Source: Chionoecetes opilio
Taxonomy: Eukaryota > Arthropoda > Malacostraca > Decapoda > Majidae
DNA length: 64,000 nucleotides
Direction: 5' to 3'
NCBI GenBank assembly: GCA_016584305.1
Contig: JACEEZ010023452.1
Span: 122,501-186,500, forward strand
A model generated the notes under the pieces. That model did not search any database and was not told the DNA's origin. It saw nothing but the letters and a program-made list of their open reading frames with translations. The position numbers and the translations under genes were made by a program. This document shows positions 13,004-46,154 of the stretch, one piece after another (position 1 is the stretch's first letter; every line of letters starts with the position of its first letter).

Positions 13004-16000
13004 CTAAATCATAAACATGAATTTGAATACTCGAAAAAAATATTATTTTAAATTTCAGACATTTATTAAGTGGTCTAGCATACATATCGATATTTTGGTT
13101 CAGGCATTCACTAACATAAAACTGGCAGTGATTTATACAAACTTAATGTTATTAGTTGACAAACACTCCATGCGCACTGAACACAAAACTATGTAATGAT
13201 GTGTGTGTATGTATGTGTGTTGGCCCTGGCTGACCTGCTTGAGGCGTGTGAGAATATACACAAAAAATTATTCTTCCAAAAGGCACTGACTAAGAACACT
13301 TTCAAGAAAAATCACAAAAGCAGAAGAGATTCATAGGGTGATGGGAAGTCAGTGTTGAGGTGAGGGTGTTGGGAGGCGCTGCACTGCTGGGGATCCTAAA
13401 TGAGGGAGTTAACGACTATGTATGTGTTCACTACTCTTGTTGGGATACAATAACAGTAAACCTTGGCCATGTCTAATGATCTGTAGTACATAGTTATGTG
13501 TGACAAACTTATCATTAAAGTTAGTGAAAAGATTAGTTGAATAATAGTATCTAACATTATCTCTGCAAGATTATCCACATTAAAGCTGATTTGTATGAAA
13601 CAAGTAGTTAAGAGTATCATATATTAATGCGCGATTGATTAATGAAGCATTATCGATTACGAGCTTATGTGGCAAGTGATTCAAGGTGTTCGGTTTCCTT
13701 CAACCCTGAATCATGCGATGAAGACTATGCAAAACTGTGACAAGAGTAACTGAATGCAAATCAACTTGTTCAGATACTATTCATATTTGGAGGCAAGTCA
13801 GCTTTCCATCACTACTCCTTGACCTGGGGCTGATGGCGGCTCCCCGTGACATGGCTAAAGTCTACAGCAAACCCACGTGTCTGAACACACCGGAAAACAG
13901 CAGCGATGCTCGACACACGGATCCTAATCTAGGAGACGAGAGATTTAAGGCACGGCCACAAGCCACCGCAAGTGTGAGGGCAGAGTGTCTCCACCACTCG
14001 AGAATCAATGGGCCATGTGTGGCGATGGCATGGAAGAGATACTTTTGCTTTCTTACAAAGGTGAAAGTTCACAGATTTCATTCACTGGAGACCCATTTGC
14101 TTTTAGGCGTACTTTTGAATGCCACTTTAAAAAAAATTCAATGTTTAACAGTTACAGTCAAGCACAACCTTTAACTGATTCTAAGAAATTATATGAGCAG
14201 GTACCACAATAAAATATCTGGAAAATTTAAATCATCAAAAATATATGCCAGTTAAGATGTTGTCTCCATTCAGTTCTGTTACATTGTGAAGTATATTACT
14301 GCATAGGCTTACCCACCATCTCAACACGCGCTTCATGACAATATTATGCATTGAGTTACAGTATTTAAAAAGTTTTAAAGTTTAAAACTTCTGATAAATT
14401 TTCTTTATGCATAAGTTTCGCACACAAAATTGTTTCAAGATTTTTTTGAATTAATGGGAACATCCTCAGGAACATAGAATTCATTGAACACATTTTCAGT
14501 TCAACACAATTTTGCAGGAAGGTAACTGTAATGCTACCCGGGGTCTACGTGTCCTCGTGTCACGCATGTATCAGTGAGACGGTGAATGGTAGTGACTGGT
14601 GACTGAACTAATAACCTAGACATGAACACCATACTCGGCTGGTGACTCATTCCTGGCTTACAAGTCAATAATCCTTCTCATAACTTCACAGGTAACAGAT
14701 CCGGCACATTGCAGCAACGGGGTGGAGTTACTGGCAAGGTGACACATGGTGTTGATCACCTACACATGGTCATGGCCATCAGCTCATGAAGGAGACTTTG
14801 CACTGGCTAACAGCCTTCACAGCTCACCGTGCAGCCGCTTCATAACTGTTGTATGATTAATGAATGGTCAAAAAAGACCATCCAAAAATTCATTTGGACC
14901 GAAATTAATGACATTCCTCCTAACTTTTGCTGCATGTATGAATGATGTATCATCAAATCATCAGTGACACATGTACAGCAATACGGAATATTAGAGTAAG
15001 ATAAAATGTAATACTAAAGTTACTAGGCACCTCATACAACAAAATGTGATCAATCTATCTGTTACATCAATTCATGTTGTCAATAGACCAAACATTATAG
15101 CCTATCACGATAACTAGTTAATAATCATTCATTAATGCTATACAAACCTGTCTTACTGAATGCCAAATGACAAAATGTACAAACAAACAAACACGATAAA
15201 TCATGAACTGAAAATTCACACAATGAAATGTGCAAGCTTGCACATAAAAATTCATCACTTGGGAATTCACTGAGAAAAGTTTTAGCTTCTTTTCATACAA
15301 TTAATTAACTACATATATACTGCAAAGAAAAATTAATTTTCTTGCAGTATGCAAAAAAAATGTTAACTGCTTCCAACAACACCTGACAATAAATCGAATC
15401 TAAACTATGAATGAGGGGAAAATGTTCCCCTGCCAGTCACTGAATAGTGCTACATGCATAAGTTTAGAGAAATGTTTATGCAAGTTTAAGTGATATGAAT
15501 ACAATTATAGTCTGATTAAATAAGTAATGCAAAATATCAAGGTACATATTTGTTAAATCTTTCAGATGGACACATCATGGAAATTGATTTATGAACACTT
15601 CACACACCCACTTCCCCGTTGTGGTGCACGTGTATCACAGGCGGAGGAGAGAGGCGGGTAGAGTTGTGCATTGAAATATTAGCTACTAGTGGAAACCATT
15701 CCAGCCACCTCAATCCTGCACCCTCGCTAACCACAACACTTACAGCGTCTACCTTGCTGTTACAGGGACAAGGAGGTGCACACCATTAGGGTCTCTACTC
15801 TTCATGTACAATATTTTGTGTGACTATATTGCAGGGCTTGCTTCCCAGCATCCCTTTATTGATTCCTTACTTTAACAGTGGCCACGGCCTCCTATGGGGT
15901 ACGTAGGTTCCTTTCCCTTGACAGATTATGTAGAAATAGCACCACATTATTCATCACTTGCAATGGAAGAAAGCAAATCATTGCAAATGCAATAAGGCAT

Positions 16001-19000
16001 CCAGTTGGATAGATAAAGATTACATACATATGAAACACAGCATTAGTTTAAGGGTGCACACTTCACATTACAACTTAGCATATACTACTACAATACTATG
16101 TGTTATGTGACTGTCAGCTATGCTGGAGGTTGCTCTAAATGCAGTCGACTAAACCTAAAGCATTATTTGGTCCATAGATGAGCAGAAGAGAGGCAAGAGT
16201 CAAGACAACACTTGACACTACACCACAGTAAATAGTTAGCTTTGCACCACAGCTCTAGATAGACAATTGGGTAGTTAGTAACCCTCTGTTCCTGCATCAC
16301 CTATGGAGACAAGAGTACATTATATAGGACTATAGTACTGAAATAAAATCTGAGAGAAGTACTATTATATTACAAGTTGCATAGATAACGTGTGATGTTC
16401 TCATTTTTCATTAAAGTAACATAAGGCGACTAAGACAAGACCAAACTCAAGGAGGCTAAGCTACGCTGCCACCCTCCCTACAACCTACCAGGGGACCGCC
16501 TCACTAACACCTGTGGAGCATGCCAACCACACCCAGGGCTCTGCCAAAACACTATGGAACACACATGACAGTTCCTTCATCATTAGTTCATATCATATTG
16601 AATCTCGACATAAAAAGGATCGAGATTTAAGACTGGTCATGTTAAGAGATTACAACTCAAACAAAGGATTCTACATGATACAATGAGTCTACAAAATTAC
16701 AAATAAAACATCCCAGCACTGCCAAGACGACAGCCACCGTGTGCTGGCGTGCTCCATGGCGTCACCAGCCACTCACTCCACCCAGAAGGCATCACAATGT
16801 AAAGAAGGATGGGAGTTTCTCGAGACCGGGCAAAACTTTGGTTACTATTCCTCATCCCATATCCTGTCTGGTGATGGCATTATTAGTGATTAAGATATAC
16901 ATGAAGCTTTCATTCATTGTCTCCTCAATTATGCAATCCAACATGCCGATACTCAGGCAAGCAAGCAGGCACGCACACATGCACATGCACACACACACAC
17001 ACAAAGCAGCAAGGGGCTGGATTAAAATATCATCCAAGAATTCACTCTAGTGTTCGAAGTGAGATGGAAACGCTGGATGAAACGTCAAATTTCAGAACAA
17101 TTAAATTCTTCAATGTCAGATTCATATGTTTTAGCTTATTATGAACCAGTGATTATACAAAATCAGAACTCATGCCTCTACACGCAGAAATCCACTAGAA
17201 TGAGGTTTTAATAAACACTTTTGGCAACTATTCAGCAGATACATGAAAGCAGAAAGCCTGAACATTACTGGTACTGGGCGATGACTGTATAGGGACTGCA
17301 CCTCACACTGAGATCATGCTATACACAGGGACACTAAATGGGACAGAGAATGATGTGCAAAGAAGTTCACACACAACTTTATACAACAACTTCACTTACT
17401 TCCAGATGATGCAGTGCTTAGCCGGCAGAACTATTCCCTGCCTAAAGAACTTTTTTAAATCATTCACCTCAAAGATAGCCACTGACTTTTATTAGAGGGT
17501 GGGATGCTGCACAGAATAAAGTAGTATTTGGTTATAATACATGCAAGTGTTAAACTGTACGTAAGGGACAGAGGCAAGAGCAAGACCTCACACTACATAG
17601 CTACAGGCTGAACATGCTGCACCATCACAATAGCATAGCATAGCATAGGTTATTGGCACACACACAAGGTCATTACTCTCATCCCGTGGACCTATTGGTT
17701 AGTCTGCTGTCTTCCGAGGACACAGACCCATTATATATGAATTCACGACTAATACGACCTACATAAAGAGAGCATAGTTATTAGGCTGATTATACACTAT
17801 GTTTAAGGATATCATTTGCTAATATTAAATCTATAATTACATGATCAGACCTAAAATATCCAGAAAATATATAAGTATGCCATAATTTAAAATACCAAAC
17901 CTATACGTCTCCTTTCTACTAAAACCATGACTGCACCTTATTACAAATACCAAATGATACTGACGAGAAAATATATATTTTTATATACGTACTATATGTA
18001 GTTTCCTCTGCCTTGAACTAGCTACATTACCTACCTAATGACTTGTACGATAATGCACTTTGAAGAATGTTAAGTTTATAAGCTTGTGCAAAGTCTAACT
18101 ACATCAACAAAGAGGAATTATGTATTGCTTTCAAGAGGTTTCAGAAATTTTGTCTGATCAAGTTGTATGTACATTTGTTTCCTCCATAGATCCAGCCGTT
18201 CATGACAACATTTCTTTCTGGTCCACAATTGCGTAACCAAAATTTATTGCACTCAATATCAATGCAAAAACTTTAAACACGATAAAATACATAAATAAAA
18301 ACATATAGAGAGTAGATTTATGTGACAATTATAATAACAGGTAACAAATAAGCGAAATCTGATATCCCGATTCTAAAAATGGAGGAAAAAATATTGCCAG
18401 CTTTGGGAATTAGAAAAAATAAAAATAAAGTAGACAGCACTATGAGTGATGAACTAGTGGCTGGAAGTGTGTGGCAAGTGTACAGCAGGGAGAGAAAAGA
18501 AAAGTGGTATTATGAGAAGCACTTCCCTTAATCACCCTTGGCCCTCATGAACAGTAATCATCATCACATGGATTGCTTGCGTCTTGGCCAATGGATGCCT
18601 CCTCAGTATAGCAGATAAAACCTTCCTACCACAGTAAGACAAGCAGCTCTAACATCTATACTGTATTTCAGCCCCTGAAAGTTTCTGTATACTTTTGTGA
18701 GTCCTCTTTTGCATGCACACCTCATTGTAGCTTCAGTTTAAACATGCTTGGTAGTTTCACGTGACTGTAAGCTGCTATGATATATACGTAGAGAAGGAAA
18801 GCACTGAATCTGGCATACTCCAATATACAGTACATGGAGCTCTTGATGTAATGGATATAGCTTTGTGAACAAGGCTTCACTAGTGTGCAAAATACTATGC
18901 ACACAAAAGTTCTTTATCTAGTCAAAGACGTCTAAAATGAGCATACAAAAGCTTTAACTGGGTGTGCAAAGAGCTAATCATCTAGTCTACAGAATCTACA

Positions 19001-19403
19001 TGAAGTGCACAGAGTATTTTTGTATCCATGCAAACCACAACCTGCTGCAAGGATACACTTTGCCACACCCAGCCTTTTGCTACACAGAGATGAGGCGCTC
19101 ACACAGGTGCAGCGCAGGACTCGGCAGCGGTCGTACACGAGTCATTACCATCCGTGTGCAGGACTGGATGCACATCAACACAGGACTTAATTTAGTAAAT
19201 ATAAGTAACCTCCACTTGTAACCTAAGGTGTTTCTATTGTAAATACATGTAGATGGAGACAACTGAATAAGCCCGGAATTATGAGGTGGACAAAACATGC
19301 ACATACTTGAATGTTTCACCTGTATGGATAATTTGCCACACACATATGACTCAGCATCACTTATATAGAGGATTAACAGAGGCATGATGACGGGACTTTG
19401 CCG
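13004..19403 (-). other. Long AT-rich region downstream of ILK
   Basis: About 6.4 kb without a supported exon and with unusually few repeats for this window (a short CA run at 16979-17003 and a CATAG repeat at 17630-17647). Being unique and directly 3' of the ILK stop, some of it is probably the ILK 3' UTR. Minus-strand AATAAA occurs at 18243-18248 and further on at about 15862; which is used cannot be told from sequence. Confidence 0.4.
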
Positions 19404-28251
<8,848 letters not shown>

Positions 28252-28306
28252 GGCTCACAGCTGCTGGGAGACAAGGTGGAGTCAGGCAGAGTTACAAGAA
28301 TCGGAA

Positions 28307-28367
28307 GAACATAAGAAAATAAGGAAGCTACAAGAGGCCGTGAGACCTACACGAGGTAGTTCCTGTA
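28307..28367 (-). mobile_element. LINE 3' tail fragment (copy 4)
   Basis: Only the last about 60 bases: ACATAAGAAAATAAGGAAGC and GAGACCTACACGAGGTAG. Confidence 0.8.
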
Positions 28368-28966
28368 TGGGGAACTGACTCACAAGCCAGAAGGAAATCA
28401 GAGGAAGAAGATGAAGAGGTCCAGTTTACCTGTCTGACTACAATGGCACAACCCTTGAAAATATGCACCTGGAACATTGCAAAGTGTTACTATTCATCAA
28501 TCCCTGGGGCTTGTAACCTCTGGCTTGGGAGGCAAGATGTGGCGTTAGGTTCAATTACAAATAATATTTATGATTACGTATCTATACCGAGATGCTATTT
28601 GAAACTCCTGGGGGTAAGGGTTCTAGGTGGGCATGTACCCTTTCGCTTAGGAGGTAATACATCAGGTTTGGTTTAGCTAGTAACTATATAATCATAATTA
28701 CATATCTATGCTGAGACACCCCATTTGAAAATCACAAGGCATGGGGTAAGGCAGGGACGAGCCACAGCCACTGAGTCCCTGCCGCAGTCCCTGTTTAATG
28801 TGCTCAGTAAGGACATCCTGGTACCCCTCTTCCTTTCAATGGTTGACCCATCCTAGACTATGGAGCCCCTATCCCCATACTTATTGACAGATATTCAGGC
28901 ACTTGAGAGGGTCAGAGAGGAGCCACAAGGTCAATGCCAGAATTTGACTAACAAAAATACGAGAGG
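28368..28966. other. Region upstream of ILK, no gene seen
   Basis: Should contain or lead to the ILK 5' UTR exon and promoter, but no clear donor plus GC-rich leader is identifiable. ORFs are short and unlike known proteins. Confidence 0.35.
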
Positions 28967-29200
28967 GGGTGCAGTTAGTTCGTACACCAGTTGTTTCGTA
29001 CACCAGTAGATTCGTACACCAAAATGTTGTTTCGTAGTTATATGAAACCATAGTTGTTTCGTACACTCAGCTCAGTTGAACTTGATTACTAGAGTTACGA
29101 TTCAACACCAGGTACGTACGAAAAAACTCAAAATCAGTGTACTAAACAACTAACAAAACCTGGGTACGAAACAACTTGGGTACGAAACTCCCTGTAACCC
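28967..29200. mobile_element. Short element whose TIRs are tandem TTTCGTACACC words
   Basis: Left end GGGTGCAGTTAGTTCGTACA followed by two more TTCGTACACC words. Right end is complementary (GGGTACGAAACAACTTGGG, then GGGTACGAAACTCCC). The TIRs consist of a reiterated 15-17-bp motif. No ORF, no clear target duplication. Confidence 0.6.
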
Positions 29201-29247
29201 ACCAGAGGACAGCAGAGCCAGGGGTGACATGATAGAAACATTGGTTT

Positions 29248-29313
29248 GTGGAACTGTCGCCGATTGGAATTCTCGCCGAAACACCAACCGAGAACTCTCG
29301 CCGACAGTTCCAC
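29248..29313. mobile_element. 66-bp palindromic element with TCGCCGA words
   Basis: GTGGAACTGTCG at the left and CGACAGTTCCAC at the right, with TCTCGCCGA words on both strands between. Probably a minimal inverted-repeat element. Confidence 0.5.
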
Positions 29314-30928
29314 TTGTAATAGATGAAAAGGAAGAATAAACTCATTAATAGACACCACATTTTTCGCTTGCCCCAATACACTAAATCTGCAGTTTAATAC
29401 AAAACATGGCCATTGGTAACGTAGCCTGACCTAACTGGGGGGGTGGCTGCTGTTAAGTAATAGGTATAGGCATGATAGGTATGGGCGTGGCACGTTGTAT
29501 TAACAGATACTGAAAGATGAAGATGCTAGAGGCTCAAAAAACCAAAATTTTCCTTTGATTTCTTGTTTCATTGTCAATTCATCCCCCCACATCAACCCAG
29601 CGCCGATAATCGCTCCCCCACCCTGCATCACCCCCCCACCACCCATACAACACCACAACACCCCCTACTAAAACACCTGACGAGGGTCAAGCCAACAGGT
29701 GCGGTGGACGAGAGGCTGTCAGGCAGGGGATCGAACCTGTGCCTCCACCTAATACAGACGACACGAACGGTTTTCTGCACATTCCCTCATCAACAACACT
29801 TACAAAACCACATCGCAATACTTAAAACACCTTAACTACCCTTACTTTTCCTTCCTACAAGACAAAACGGACGTCTGGCAGCCACCACTCACACCAGACT
29901 AAAAATATCCTCTCACTCATCCACCCACGTAAAAGTTGAATCACATCTTATTTCACCCTTACACCGCTTATTTCTTATGTCCCTTTATTCTCTATTCATC
30001 CCAGTGGGTTTATATATCCCTGGTTATCCATATTCCCCGCGTTGGAGGCTGTGGGAAGGTGTAATGATGGAAATTCTCACCATCTGGCGTCAAGCTCCCA
30101 ATCGCCACACCTCTCCGTAAACACTGAAACAAAAAGCACGATCTCGATATGCACAATCTAATTTCTAAAACATCGTATTTATTATGTTTTGAGTCGTATA
30201 TGCATGATTTACTTGACTGGTATCTATTTATATGCTACTAGACATGCTATGGTACACGCTGCACCGCTGAATGTATGTATATATAGGTGTGTGAAGTTTT
30301 TTTCGTCCTCCCACGTAGTACAGAAGCTGCTTGTGTGTGTGTGTGTGTGTGTGTGTTTTAGCCGTTTAATCTTATCTCTTGTCATGTTCTATATTATTGC
30401 TTTCAGTCTACATCTCGCCTCTATGAAAGGTAGGTAGAGTTAAGACAGGAGTGCGTAAGTCTCTATCTATAGCGAGAACTGACAGCTGAGTAGAAAAATA
30501 CAAATAAATGGATATGCTAAAGAATACGGTGATATTATAGGCTAAGATTATATAGATATTGTTATGCATCAATGTCCTATGTTCACCAGTCATGTGGGAG
30601 AAATCCTCTTCAGCTAACATAGATGGCTATAAAAGGTAAAATATATGATAAGCTCTCTGTTGGACCACACCCTCTACTCTACAGGATTAAAAAAAACTCT
30701 CTATCTTTACTCCTTCACCTTCGTTTCGCTCGCTCACCAAAAAGTTTCCCTAGCCTATAATAGTAGGCTACACGGAGGCTTTTTGTTGGACTTGTTGTAG
30801 TTTGTGGTTAGCTACTGAAGGAAAATGTGTATGACGATTAATTTATTGATAATATTACTGATTAGTTGATGTGGCAATACTGCCTGTGCTCTGACAGGAT
30901 GTGATGCGCCCCTCCCAGCCTTTCCCAT

Positions 30929-30989
<61 letters not shown>

Positions 30990-31506
30990 AAGTTAAACAC
31001 CAAATTTACCGAAGATATTCAAGTTACGCATCTGAATATCTCTAAAAGCGGTTCTTAACCTTTGGCCGGCTGGGGGGCGCGCCCCCTTAGGGGAACGTGG
31101 GTTATTACCTAGGGGGGCGTGGGCCAAGAGAGCAAAAGGAAGAGCTGTTGGAAGAATCTAACTTTAAACTCGGCCTTCGTTTTAACATGAAGCTCGCTCG
31201 CGAGGGTGAGCGAGCAAAGTCGGTCCAGAGAAGCAGGGATGGGTGGAATAAACTCTGCGGTAACGTCTTGCCATGTTTAACTAACTCTGTAGATTTGTAT
31301 ATAATATTAAAAAATATATATTATTACCATTATTATTGTTAATTTTATTATTATCATTATCATCATCATTATCATTATCATTTTTATTATTATTAATATT
31401 GTTATTATTTTTTTTATTATTATTATTATTATTGTTATTATTATTAGAATAATTATTATTTCATCAAAATTACCATTACTATTAAGTTCCAATTTCATGA
31501 ATGTAT

Positions 31507-31565
<59 letters not shown>

Positions 31566-31574
31566 CTCATGTAG
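29314..31574. other. Non-coding stretch with microsatellites
   Basis: C-rich patch at 29580-29650, GT run at 30332-30354, CT runs at 30931-30988 and 31509-31562, ATT/ATC repeats at 31320-31445. A diverged hAT-like end (AGCGGTTCTTAACCTTTGG) sits at 31047. No gene is supported. Confidence 0.5.
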
Positions 31575-31796
31575 TAGGGTGGTGTGGGGGGACACCGTAC
31601 TATTAGTGGAAAAATATTCATAAAAAATCCATTTTTTACCTGAGAGAGTGCACACTGTGCCCAAAACAAACTTCACAATATGGCCCACCTATGGTACCCT
31701 CATGAATACTTAACTCAGATAATAAGGGTCATTTAAGGTTTTTTATACATTTTTTACTGTGATCCCCCCAGTTCGGTGTGACCCCATCCCACCCTA
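31575..31796. mobile_element. MITE with GGGTGG TIRs
   Basis: Left TAGGGTGGTGTGGGGGGACA pairs with right GTGACCCCATCCCACCCTA. A second right-hand end (TGTGACCCCACCCCACCCTA) stops at 31956, so a partial second copy is adjacent. Confidence 0.6.
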
Positions 31797-32036
31797 CCTC
31801 TTAGTCATGAAGTCTACCCTGTTGCTCGCATGTAGTTCACTGAGGGTGGCGCTGCATCCGTGGTGGCATGGTGGCGCGAAATTTGAATTAATTTTCGCGT
31901 TGTAGCCTTCGTACGGTGATCCCCCCCCCCGTTCGGTGTGACCCCACCCCACCCTAGATACATCTTTCTGTTTCCATACTTGTTTCTTTCTTGTTTGTTT
32001 TGTTTAGAGGATAATGCCTCAGAGCCATAGTGATCT

Positions 32037-32250
32037 ACCGCTGCTGCATTTTAGTGTTGGCCGAAGCCACCACCCCGGGGGGGGGTTACAAACCCCCGGC
32101 TGGCACCCGGTACCCATTCACTGCTGGGTGGACAGGGGCTAGGGATTTAAGAAAGACCACCCATCTATCTTTCGCTCCGCCCGGGGATCGAACCCGGGAC
32201 TTCTCGGTTGTAAGCCGAGCGTGCTAACCACTACACTACAGAGTTCCCTT
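32037..32250 (-). mobile_element. tRNA-Val-derived SINE, copy 2 (family A)
   Basis: Same head as the copy at 1147-1438; anticodon loop CTTACAA (TAC). B box complement at about 32186-32196. Its body is truncated at the left compared with copies 1 and 3. Confidence 0.85.
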
Positions 32251-32546
32251 CACATAATACTTCACTCTTAGTATTGACGTTCACAAAATCCTTCAAATCA
32301 TAGTTTTCTGGGAAATGACGTCACTAAACAGGAAACATTATGGGAAATCCCCTCCCTCTGCTTCTCTGTAGGCTCCTGGCTGAAGTTACTGTTTGTCACT
32401 GTTAGCTGTTTACTACTGTTGTTGTCAAAAGTTTTGCTGTAATGAGTAGACATGTTTTATTTTGCATGTGCAGTTATATTCTCTCATTTAAAGGAATTAG
32501 TGCTTTAGAAGGAATACATGAACGGTATTGGATAGGAAACGTACGT

Positions 32547-32584
<38 letters not shown>

Positions 32585-33073
32585 GAGGGTGCCAAGCGTA
32601 CGATGTTCACTCTTCCTTGTTAATATAAGTGTGTTAATATCCTTCTATATATTATGCAGTGGTTTATGGTATTATCATGATGTCTAAATCAGCTACGATA
32701 TCCTGAAAAACTATAAATTGATGATCTAGAATAATTAACAGAATATAGTCACTTATGACGGGTCAGCCGGGATGGTTAGCCAACTTATGTGTAACGATAA
32801 GTTGTTGATAGATCGTGACATTTACAGTTTTCCTAAAGAGTAAGAGAGAGAGAAGATGAATTATAAAACGCAGTAATCTAATTAACACGCGAGGAAAGTA
32901 AGGAAAAATAGAAACTAACTAAAGTGTGTGTTAATGTGAGAGCTGCGGCAACGATACAAGGGAGCGTGTGTGTGTGTGTGTGTTTGACGCAGCAGCAGGT
33001 ACCCACCCCACAGGCAAGATTGGTGTTGGAAAAACCTTCCTTCCACTGCCACACAACACCACCTGTGACGAGG
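32251..33073 (+). promoter_or_regulatory. Upstream region of the clip protease gene
   Basis: Contains a CA run (32551-32579), a GT run (32969-32983) and the probable 5' UTR up to the ATG at 33074. No unambiguous TATA box. Confidence 0.3.
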
Positions 33074-43805
<10,732 letters not shown>

Positions 43806-44037
43806 TGAATTACCCGTACATCTTATTTTTGTAGTGAAGTAGAAGTAGAAATGTATGAAAAAATGTTATGAAAGTGTCATTATTTTTCGTGTTGAGTAGA
43901 GTTGTTTGTATGTTTGTTTGCTGTTGTTCTGTTGTTGTTTTGATGGTTTTACGTTCGTTTGCTCCTTGTGAATGTTTGCATGTGGTGATAGGGTTATATA
44001 CCGAATGTGGGGAGTATTATGTTAGTTATCATTATTA

Positions 44038-44072
<35 letters not shown>

Positions 44073-44679
44073 GCTATTATCACTATTATTATCATCATTA
44101 CCATTATCAATATCAAGTATAGGCGTCCAGCCTCTGGCCCCTTTGCTTTTGGCTCAGTTCTTGCGGCTGGAACATGGCAGCGAGCTCAAAGTGCTTTTAA
44201 AATAGAGGGGGAAAGAAAAAGAGGGGTCACTTTCAAAAGGTAGCAAAGAACATGACATCAGTGTTCAGGTATTCAATTGCATTTGATCAAATCATGAGAC
44301 AGATTGGTCCAAAAATAAAAAGTGTGTTGCACAGACCCCCATTGATTTTGACAGCACTACTTGCATGTCAAATTTCAGCTCAATCCGACAATATTTAGGA
44401 GTAGTTATTAACTTTTTGGCTCACGAATGGTTCCACTCCCCTTACGCGAATGAGTCTTATGGTAAGTGGCAGCTCGCTTCGCTCGCTGCCAATCATCATT
44501 AATTGTAAGAGAGAGAGAGAGAGAGTACAAAAATTACCTCTTGTTACGAACGATTTGATAGGCATAGAGGAACAAACATGGGATGAAGGAAGGGAGGAGT
44601 ATTAAGAGCGGGAAGGGGGAGGAACGGAATGAGGGAGGGAAGAATGGAGGGAGGGAGGGAGGAGTCACGCTTGAAGTTA

Positions 44680-44730
<51 letters not shown>

Positions 44731-45129
44731 CCTCGTCGTCTATTCAACAAGGAAAACTGCAACAAAAACAAATATTTCTGAATTTCCTCCTCTGCACTCA
44801 CTTCTCAAGACTCTTCAGTGACGCCATCAGTGCTGCTTGTTGACGGAGGGAAGACAGAGCGAGGAAATATTTACGGAAATACACGAATAAATACTGTATA
44901 TGGTGTACAAGTCTCCAGGAAGTTTTCTTACTTTTCCGAATTGTGAATGAGACGTCATTTTCGAGTAGTGAGATCAAATGAAAATGAAAGACTGATGATT
45001 AAAATAAAGAGTTAGTAAGGAGATATTAAGGAAAAAGCAACAACATTATGACAACAGTAATTCTATTGAAACATAAAAATTTAAGAAGAGGACTATGGTT
45101 TGCACTGCTTCCTGTCACCACTACTTTCC
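43806..45129. other. 3' flank of protease and non-coding stretch
   Basis: ATT/ATC repeats at 44029-44115, a sequence with the hairpin GGCAGCTCGCTTCGCTCGCTGCC core at about 44467-44489 (longest single motif quoted in part), a GA run at 44685-44726. No exon supported; the 5' exons of the FkbM gene may lie here or further left. Confidence 0.4.
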
Positions 45130-45852
45130 TGATGGTGATGATGGTGAGTGTTGGTAATGGTGATGATAGTGAGTGTTGGTGATGATGGTGAGTGTTGGTA
45201 ATGGTGAGTGTTGGTAATGGTGATGATGGTGAGTGTTGGTAATGGTGATGATAGTGAGTGTTGGTAATGGTGATGATGGTGAGTGTTGGTAATGGTGAGT
45301 GTTGGTAATGGTGATGTTGGTGAGTGTTGGTAATGGTGATGATGGTGAGTGTTAGTAATGGTGATGATGGTGAGTGTTGGTAATGGTGATGATGGTGAGT
45401 GTTGGTAATGGTGATGATGGTGAGTGTTGGTAATGGTGATGATGATGAGTGTTGGTAATGGTGATGTTAATGAGTGTTGGTCATGGTGATGATGGTGAGT
45501 GTTGGTAATGGTGATGATAGTGAGTGTTGGTAATGGTGATGATGGTGAGTGTTGGTAATGGTGATGATGGTGAGTGTTGGTCATGGTGATGATGGTGAGT
45601 GTTGGTAATGGTGATGATGGTGAGTGTTGGTAATGGTGATGATGGTGAGTGTTGGTAATGGTGATGATGGTGAGTGTTGGTAATGGTGATGATGGTGAGT
45701 GTTGGTAATGGTGATGTTGATGAGTGTTGGTCATGATGATGATGGTGAGTGTTGGTAATGGTGATGATGGTGAGTGTTGGTAATGGTGATGATGGTGAGT
45801 GTTGGTAATGGTGATGTTGATGAGTGTTGGTCATGATGATGATGGTGAGTGT
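45130..45852. repeat. GATGGTGAGTGTTGGTAATG minisatellite, 0.72 kb
   Basis: About 30 tandem units of 24-27 bases with higher-order variation (GATGATAG, GATGTTGA variants). Open in several frames as a result; not coding. Single units recur at 47700-47720 and 47838-47867. Confidence 0.95.
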
Positions 45853-46154
45853 TATACAAATACAAAGGAAACACAAACAGCAACAGACCGATAGGTCCTT
45901 ACAAGACTGTTTGCTTTAACTATACTACACTAACTAGATAATAAGAGAGAAAGGATAGGAAGTAGAAGGCCCTCCTCCTCACCCACCCATCCCTCCAGCG
46001 AAGTGGCCGGGGAAAAGAAGTGATACCATGCAATAAAAAAACTGCATGGAATTTGTGAGGAAAGTTGAAAGCTGTAATCTATGGCTAACTACTACTAGTT
46101 TTGGGGGTAGGTTTAGTGCTTGATAGATAGGTCATGTTATGTGTGTTTGTAATG

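Noticed and set aside
29700..29760. tRNA-like head with B box GGTTCGATCC on the minus strand
   Set aside because: B box fits, but no convincing A box or second copy; left unannotated.
45093..45734. 213-codon His/Thr/Asn-rich frame on the minus strand
   Set aside because: It is just translation of the GATGGTGAGTGTTGGTAATG minisatellite.
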